Assembly (NCBI GenBank): GCA_951812995.1
Contig: CATOTD010000002.1
Location: 627,468 to 691,467 of the forward strand
DNA from: an uncultured Gammaproteobacteria bacterium
Lineage (GTDB): Bacteria; Pseudomonadota; Gammaproteobacteria; Eutrophobiales; Eutrophobiaceae
Reading direction: 5' to 3'
DNA: 64,000 nucleotides
Position 1 is the first letter of the stretch. Every line of letters starts with the position of its first letter. The position numbers were made by a program, and so were the translations under genes. Shown here piece after piece: positions 59,088 through 64,000 of this stretch. The notes beneath the pieces are model-generated. The model had not been told where the DNA came from, searched no databases, and saw only the letters and a program-made list of their open reading frames with translations.

Positions 59088-60181
59088 TTTCCTTTCGATG
59101 GCAAAAATTGCTTATATTCATACCAGGCGATTTTTTCATGTTTTGTATGGGCCACAGGCGACCAAGATAACGTCAGTTGCTTATCGCCTGGCAATAGCGT
59201 TAATACGGGTTGCCCCGGCTTGCCCTTGGTACTCGTATCCCCTAAGGGACCTCCATCGAGAATACTCCAGGTATATTGATCGGTTAATATAGTGCGTGCT
59301 GCTTCACCCGCTGTGCTGTATTTGACGGTACCAACACCCAATGTCACGCTTTTTTTGACAGCCAGTTTTGACCAAGCATTAAGCAGTCTATCGTAATGGG
59401 CTGTCGTCAATGCTGTATTGACAAGCATCTGATCCATACTGCTAACCTGACTAATATCCCAGCGGCTAATGTCTTGGTTAAACGAGCTTGCGCCATGGAA
59501 CATGTGATCCATATTGCTTACCCGGCTGACATTCCAACTGCCAATATCCTGGTTAAACGATGTGGCGCCATCAAACATAGCCTCCATGTTGGTAACAGCA
59601 CCCACGTTCCAAGTACCGATGTTGCCATTGAAAGCGGTCGCAACATAGAACATATAACTCATATTGCTTACCTGGCTGACATTCCAATGACCGATATTGC
59701 CATTAAAGGCACGAGCATTATCAAACATATAGCTCATATCACTAACATTGCTGAGATTGGGGGCATCGGTGGCATTGAGCGTTACTTGATTGCAATTACG
59801 GAAAGCATCACGCATAGAGCGCCAGGCCTGGCTGCCCCATTGCTCAATGCTCCGGAGCTTTTGCCGATTGCCGAGGGTGTTATCACAAGCGATAATTCGT
59901 GGGAAATCGCCGCTAATTTTTACGGTATACGTGCCAGCTACTGTATAAGTGTGGCTACGGGGGCCTGTTAGGTTGCTATCAGAATTACCATCGCCCCAAT
60001 CGATCTGATAGTTATAGTTATATCCCCCTCTGGTAGGAATAACAATTTGCTCCCCCGCATTGACCTGCCAAGTGGTAATAAAGGCAGTTGCATCCTGGGC
60101 TTTTGTAGCCGGAGCAAACAACAGACCCTGCAATACAATTACAAATGCTATTAGTCGGATAAAAAACTGCATTTTGTTCAA
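59021..60181 (-). CDS. Giant surface protein, N-terminal part (separate frame)
   Basis: It starts at ATG 60181 with a signal peptide ('IRLIAFVIVLQGLLFAPATKA', cleavage likely after AKA-type 'TKA'). Next comes a PKD-like segment ('YQIDWGDGNSDSN', 'HTYTVAGTYTVKI'), then four to five BspA/DUF285 leucine-rich-like repeats ('NMSYMFYVATAFNGNIGTWN', 'NMDHMFHGASSFNQDISRWD'), then the first half of a fibronectin-III-like domain ('KPGQPVLTLLPGDKQLTLSW'). The true sequence continues in the main frame after 'KGKWKK'. The 22 residues past that point to TGA (59021) are out-of-frame tail. It is divergent from hypF, with 266 bp between them. Confidence 0.85.
   Translation of the reverse strand: MNKMQFFIRLIAFVIVLQGLLFAPATKAQDATAFITTWQVNAGEQIVIPTRGGYNYNYQIDWGDGNSDSNLTGPRSHTYTVAGTYTVKISGDFPRIIACDNTLGNRQKLRSIEQWGSQAWRSMRDAFRNCNQVTLNATDAPNLSNVSDMSYMFDNARAFNGNIGHWNVSQVSNMSYMFYVATAFNGNIGTWNVGAVTNMEAMFDGATSFNQDIGSWNVSRVSNMDHMFHGASSFNQDISRWDISQVSSMDQMLVNTALTTAHYDRLLNAWSKLAVKKSVTLGVGTVKYSTAGEAARTILTDQYTWSILDGGPLGDTSTKGKPGQPVLTLLPGDKQLTLSWSPVAHTKHEKIAWYEYKQFLPSKGKWKKWQRIIIATQRGLMQIAMY
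59078..59083 (-). other. A6 homopolymer at the frameshift of the giant gene
   Basis: Six A residues on the coding strand (T on the plus strand). Adding one A would make the N-terminal frame run directly into the main frame (Trp-Lys-Lys-Met-Ala-Ala-Asn-Tyr) and complete the fibronectin-III-like domain. It may be a replication-slippage on/off switch, a recent mutation or a base-calling error. Confidence 0.75.
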
Positions 60182-60447
60182 CCGTAATCGATATTATGGC
60201 AACACTGGAATATCATAGTTAAAAAATTCTAGTTAGGTATTGATTTTTAAGATACTTTATGTTGCATATTACATGATTGTATCCGCACAATGACATATCT
60301 AATATGCTATATTGTGTTGTTGTTCACCTTATTTTCTTTCCTAACCCTAATATTAAGTATTTTATTAATACATTAGCATTACGCATTGATTATTATAACT
60401 TTTCCTGGTTCTGTAGAATGATCGATAACTAATGTGAGGTACCCTGT
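60182..60447. other. Divergent intergenic region, giant gene/hypF
   Basis: 266 bp, very AT-rich, between two divergent starts. It should hold the promoter of the giant surface-protein gene on the minus strand and the old hypF promoter. Several TATAAT-like boxes are present, and none can be chosen by eye. Confidence 0.4.
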
Positions 60448-60782
60448 TTGAGCGTCAACACAAAAGATACACATACCCGAGTCAATGCAACCATTCGCAT
60501 TCGAGGGATAGTGCAAGGTGTTGGTTTTCGTCCAACCATTTGGCGTATAGCGAATGAATGCGATCTCGTTGGTGAAGTGCTTAATGACACAAACGGCGTA
60601 CTTATACATGTATCTGGCTATTTACAATCTGTCGATCAATTTGTGCAACGTTTACATGCTGAAGCACCGCCATTAGCGCGCATCGACGCAATTGAACGTA
60701 CATCACACAACAAAGACTTAAAAGGCAATCAATTTCGGATAGGGGCCAGTGATTCAGGCAATGCGCTAACTGGCATAGCGCC
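60448..60782 (+). pseudogene. hypF: HypF, truncated after the acylphosphatase domain
   Basis: TTG start at 60448 after GTGAGGT. It encodes the N-terminal acylphosphatase domain of the [NiFe]-hydrogenase maturation carbamoyltransferase: 'IRIRGIVQGVGFRPTIWRIA' and 'GEVLNDTNGVLIHVSGYLQS'. After about 111 residues the IS256-3 terminal repeat begins (60783). The zinc-finger, YrdC-like and Kae1-like domains (over 600 residues) are missing from the window. HypF makes the cyanide ligands of hydrogenases, so this copy is non-functional. Confidence 0.85.
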
Positions 60783-62081
60783 GAGCCTTTCTCTGATTCT
60801 GTGTAACTGCCGTTGGTTAAACGAAGTCCTTTAGTCGGTCTTCGAATTCGATCATAAAGCGATTCATCGCTGGTTTCCAATATTTAATCGACATAGTCCA
60901 CTGCTTTGATGCATCTTGAATGGCCAGATAGCTCACCTTTCTGGTAGCGTCATCGGTTGGGAACAACTTACGTTTTTTGATGGCTTTCCTGATGACGCTG
61001 TTGAGCGATGCAATGGCGTTGGTGGTATAGATTGCCTTGCGCAAGTCCTGCGGGTAATCAAACAGGGTGTTGAGGTTCTGCCAATGACTCTGCCAGGAAC
61101 GGCTGGTCTTAGGGTATTTGGCATCCCATTCGTCACCAAAGACATCAAGCACCAACAGTGCTTCCGCCTCCGTAGCTGACGGGTAGATTTGCTACAAGTC
61201 GACTACAACCGCCTTGTAGTCCTTCCAGGTAACATACTGCATCGCGTGCCTGATCCTATGCACAATGCATCGCTAGATGCGGGTTTGCGGGTAGACGGTA
61301 TTGATGAGATCAGGAAAACTCTTGAGTCCGTCAACACAGGCAATCAGGATGTCTCGTACACCGCGGTTATGAAGTTCGGTCAAGACATTGAGCCAGAACT
61401 TGGCACCTTCGTGCTCTGACAGCCACAGCCCTAAAAGCGCTTTGTGCCCGTCCAGGTTCACGCCCAGTGCCAAATAAGACAGCCTTGTTGATGACTTTCT
61501 TGTCCTGGCGGATTTTAACGACTATGCAGTCAAGGTATGCGCTGGGGTATATCAGTGCTAGTGGCCGATTGCCACGCAATCACCTTTTCTGTCACACACG
61601 AGAGCAGGCTGATTGAGACCGCCACGCCCTACATTTCCTGAAACAGCGCGACAATGTCACAGGTGGTATTGCCTTTGGCATAGAGACTGAGAACCTTGTC
61701 ATCCATACCGGTGAGGCGAGATGGGTGCCACTTGACCAGTGCTGGCACCAAGCTACCCTTTCTGTCGCGTGGTGTTTCCAGCTCGAATGCGCCCTCTTCA
61801 GTGCACAGCATTTTATGACTGCGACCATTACGGCTATTGGATTTTCCGGCCTACTCATGCCTGGCATAGCCAAGGTGTTCATCGAACTCGGCATTCAGTG
61901 CTGTCTCAATGCTTACCCTGGTCAATGCCTGACGAAACGTATGCAGGTCTTCTGCGGTTTTGATGCCCCTTTCAGTTTCACGTGCCAGTGATTTGATTGC
62001 TTCGGGTTGCATGTGCTTATCCTCAACCCCTTCGGGGTAATAATCAATGATAAGCAGTTACACAGTTCTTGGGACTATCTC
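60783..62081 (-). mobile_element. IS256-3 copy 3, full length but decayed
   Basis: About 1.3 kb with ends GAGCCTTTCTCTGATTCTGT (60783 on) and, on the reverse strand from 62081, GAGATAGTCCCAAGAACTGT, both followed by GTAACTGC. The flanks are hypF on one side and an MFS gene on the other, with no target duplication, so the junction reflects recombination between copies rather than simple insertion. Confidence 0.82.
60817..62012 (-). pseudogene. IS256-3 transposase, copy 3
   Basis: ATG 62012 after GAGG: 'MQPEAIKSLARETERGIKTA' and 'EFDEHLGYARHE', then TAG, then 'AGKSNSRNGRS', a frameshifted stretch, 'TGMDDKVLSLYAKGNTTCDI', 'VALFQEM', a second TAG (about 61632), '[20 protein letters not shown]' and finally 'SHWQNLNTLFDYPQDLRKAI' to 'FEDRLKDFV' and TAA (60817-60819). 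Several frameshifts and two ambers make it inactive. The second amber is shared with copy 1. Confidence 0.82.
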
Positions 62082-62375
62082 GATATATGGCCTCTAACTT
62101 CTAATGGGTTTCTTTGCTCTGTTCTTGTTGTATTACTACACTGACATTTTTGGTTTGGCCCCAGCTACTGTCGCCACCATGCTACTGGTAACAAAAATAA
62201 TAGATGCAATTACTGACCCGGCAATGGGGCCTATTGCTGACCGAACCAATACTCGTTGGGGAAAGTACAGACCTTACTTACTATGGATGGCGATTCCTTA
62301 TGGACTATTAGGCTATATGTTATTTCTGGGGCTGAGTTGTCTGATACAGGAAAACTTATCTATGCCTATGTAACT
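62082..62375 (+). pseudogene. MFS/GPH-family sugar symporter, internal fragment
   Basis: It reads 'MASNF', then a stop and one-base slip, then 'GFFALFLLYYYTDIFGLAPA', 'VTKIIDAITDPAMGPIADRT' and 'NTRWGKYRPYLLWMAIPYGL'. This is the second helix region and the signature D-x-DPxMGxxxDRTxxRWGxxRPYLL of melibiose-type (GPH) cation symporters. The start is lost at the IS256-3 end and everything after ~90 residues is lost at IS5-1 copy E. Confidence 0.75.
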
Positions 62376-63673
62376 GGAAGCCTCTAAAAACCGTACATTT
62401 TGTGGTACGGTCTGATTCACTTGATGTGGGAGGATTTTGTTTATGCACGCACCTGGATTGTTTGATTTGACGGATCATTTGGCGCGGCTTTCGGCGACGG
62501 GAGATCCGCTTGAGGTTTTGGAGCGGCACGTTGATTTCGAAGTGTTTCGCCCAGTTCTTGTTGAAGCGCTTGGCTATGGGGAACGTCCCAAAGGTGGTCG
62601 CCCGCCCTATGATGCCGTTGTGATGTTCAAGGTGCTGGTCTTGGCCTTGATGCACAATCTGAGCGATGAGCGGATGGAGTTTCTCATTCGTGACCGTTTC
62701 AGTTGGCTACGGTTCCTGGGATTTCAAATCGGGGAGCCGACACCTGATCAGAAGACGATCTGGCTTTTCAGAGAGAAGCTGACCCAGGCGGGTGTCTGCA
62801 AGGCCCTGTTTGCCGCGTTTGAAGCTCAGCTGCGCGCGCGGGGATACAAACCGACCGGCGGTCAGATTATGGATGCCACGTTGGTCTTTGCCCCGCGCCA
62901 GCGGATGACGAAAGAAGAGAAAGCGCGCGCCAAGGCAGGTGAGGCCGCATCTGACATCTGGCCCGATGATCTGTCCAAGGCAGCGCAGAAAGACACCGAT
63001 GCGCGTTGGACGGTCAAGTATTCAAAGGCCAAGACGACCAAGGAGGGTGAGGAGGATACTGGCCTTGTCGATATTTCGGTTCCGCACTTTGGGTACAAGA
63101 ACCACGTGTCCATTGACCGCAAATGGCGCTTCATCCGGGGTGAGACTGGCACGAATGCGGCTCGCTACGACGGGCATGAACGCTCCTCGGTTCTGGACGA
63201 GACAAACAGCTCGAAGGCGGTTTGGGCCGATACCAGGTACCGCTCGGCCAGGAATGAGGCTTGGCTGAAGGCGCAAGGGTACCGCTCACATATCCATCGC
63301 AAGAAGCCACGCGGCAAACCCATGGCCAGGCATATTCGTCGGGGCAATGCGACACGCTCCGCCATCCGCGCCTGTGTGCGGCTACGAGAAAGGGCCCATG
63401 GCTCTGACCATCCGCTCAATCGGCCAAACCCGTGCGAAGGCCCGCATGACCATGGCCAACCTGAGCTACAACTTCCGCCGTCTCATCTTCCACGAGCGAC
63501 GACAGGCCACAGCCTGACTCTGTCCAAATTCGGAAATACCCGCCCTGGCAGACCCAAACAGCGCAACACAGCCTCAAATACCACCGACCTTGACCTTCAC
63601 ACCCACTATGCGGGTGAGATCGAGCGAAACTCGCTTCGTCCTCGTCCCAAAAACCAAGTTGTTCGAGGTTTCC
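62376..63673 (+). mobile_element. IS5-1 copy E with diverged right end
   Basis: 1,298 bp. The left part matches the other copies closely. The last ~60 bp before the right terminal repeat (about 63615-63660) are different, although the final GTTGTTCGAGG is kept. Flanks are AACT and AGTT with no duplication. Confidence 0.82.
62443..63517 (+). pseudogene. IS5-1 transposase, copy E (no amber, same deletion)
   Basis: ATG 62443 after GGGAGG. Codon 117 is CAG, so the N-terminal and DDE-core frames are joined. Near 63375 it has the same missing segment as all copies, removing the catalytic Glu and shifting the C-terminus. The natural stop would be 63515-63517, while uninterrupted translation runs out of frame beyond the element to 63780. 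Private changes: Cys for Phe ('AGVCKALF') and 'MDATLV' for 'VDATLV'. Confidence 0.85.
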
Positions 63674-63795
63674 AGTTTCTGATAGGATATGGATCGTTTG
63701 TTGCGGCACAACATGAGCTTTATTCTGACTTTACTATCACTGTCGCAGAAGCACTAATTCACTATGTGTACCACACTTAACGAGGGAGAGTAGGC
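63674..63795 (+). other. Short region upstream of the thiolase gene
   Basis: 122 bp between the IS5-1 end and the thiolase ATG. A frame ends at TAA 63778-63780 and may be the tail of a lost upstream gene, but nothing in it is recognisable. The ribosome-binding site GAGGGAGAG (63782-63790) belongs to the thiolase gene. Confidence 0.4.
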
Positions 63796-64000
63796 ATGAC
63801 CGATAACGTCGTCATCGTAGCAGCAGCACGTACAGCAGTAGGCAGTTTTGGTGGATCACTGGCTGGTTTACCGGCCCATACCTTTGGTGCAACAGTGATA
63901 GCGGAGGTCATCCAGAGAGCTGGCATACAACCCGAACAAGTTGACGAAATCATCTTTGGTCAGGTGCTAACTGCTGGCGCTGGGCAGAACCCTGCCCGAC
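63796..64000 (+). CDS. Acetyl-CoA acetyltransferase (thiolase), 5' part
   Basis: ATG 63796 with a strong upstream GAGGGAGAG. The first 68 residues are seen: 'DNVVIVAAARTAVGSFGGSL' and 'VDEIIFGQVLTAGAGQNPAR', the N-terminal domain of biosynthetic thiolases (PhaA/AtoB) that condense two acetyl-CoA into acetoacetyl-CoA. The catalytic Cys lies just past the window end. It could serve polyhydroxyalkanoate synthesis or fatty-acid metabolism; the visible part cannot decide. Confidence 0.92.
   Translation, partial: MTDNVVIVAAARTAVGSFGGSLAGLPAHTFGATVIAEVIQRAGIQPEQVDEIIFGQVLTAGAGQNPAR

Noticed and set aside
59060..59100. Ribosomal -1 programmed frameshift in the giant gene
   Set aside because: In the zero frame the site is G-AAA-AAA, a poor slippery heptamer, and no downstream hairpin is evident. 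DNA-level slippage of the A tract is simpler.

Overview
The window looks like a chromosome segment of a gammaproteobacterium at roughly mid GC. The evidence is the gene set and its order: bactofilin-erpA, mrcA divergent from pilMNOPQ, and rpmB-rpmG divergent from coaBC-dut-algC-argB-slmA. An intact housekeeping backbone is broken up by a very heavy load of decayed insertion sequences (IS). The number of host genes reduced to fragments (lgt, hypF, pckG, an MFS symporter, a GntR regulator, an acyltransferase, a restriction-type gene and a possible RTX protein) suggests a lineage under relaxed selection, possibly host-associated. That lifestyle is inference only.

Layout. 1-8417: end of a bactofilin gene, erpA, penicillin-binding protein 1A, and the type IV pilus operon pilMNOPQ with a promoter and terminator. 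8418-10910: IS pile-up (IS3, IS256 and IS5 types, with a 168-bp tandem duplication). 10911-18331: slmA, argB, a restriction-type remnant plus an IS1595 element, algC, dut, coaBC. 18475-18967: rpmB-rpmG with promoter and terminator. 19003-22545: gene fragments and IS remnants. 22932-26401: an inner-membrane type I secretion pair (ABC ATPase and membrane fusion protein), followed by a scrap that may be its lost RTX-type substrate. 27300-36233: a second IS graveyard with nested elements and fragments of pckG, lgt and an acyltransferase. 36404-37276: galU. 37419-60181: one enormous surface-protein gene on the minus strand. 60448-63673: truncated hypF, an IS256 element, an MFS fragment and an IS5 copy. 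63796-64000: start of an acetyl-CoA acetyltransferase gene.

The most striking feature is the 22.8-kb gene. Joined across a single frameshift at an A6 tract it would encode about 7,590 residues: signal peptide, PKD-like segment, BspA/DUF285 repeats, a fibronectin type III-like domain, six 223-residue double repeats, 46 nearly identical 114-residue Calx-beta-like repeats, and a C-terminal autotransporter-type beta-barrel. The repeats are mosaic and are duplicated again at higher order.

The IS elements belong to at least seven types, named here for convenience: IS5-1 (five copies), IS5-2, IS256-1, IS256-2, IS256-3, IS3 and two IS1595 types. Every transposase appears inactive. All five IS5-1 copies share the same small deletion over the catalytic glutamate. 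Several unrelated transposases are interrupted specifically by TAG. No rRNA, tRNA or CRISPR array was recognised.
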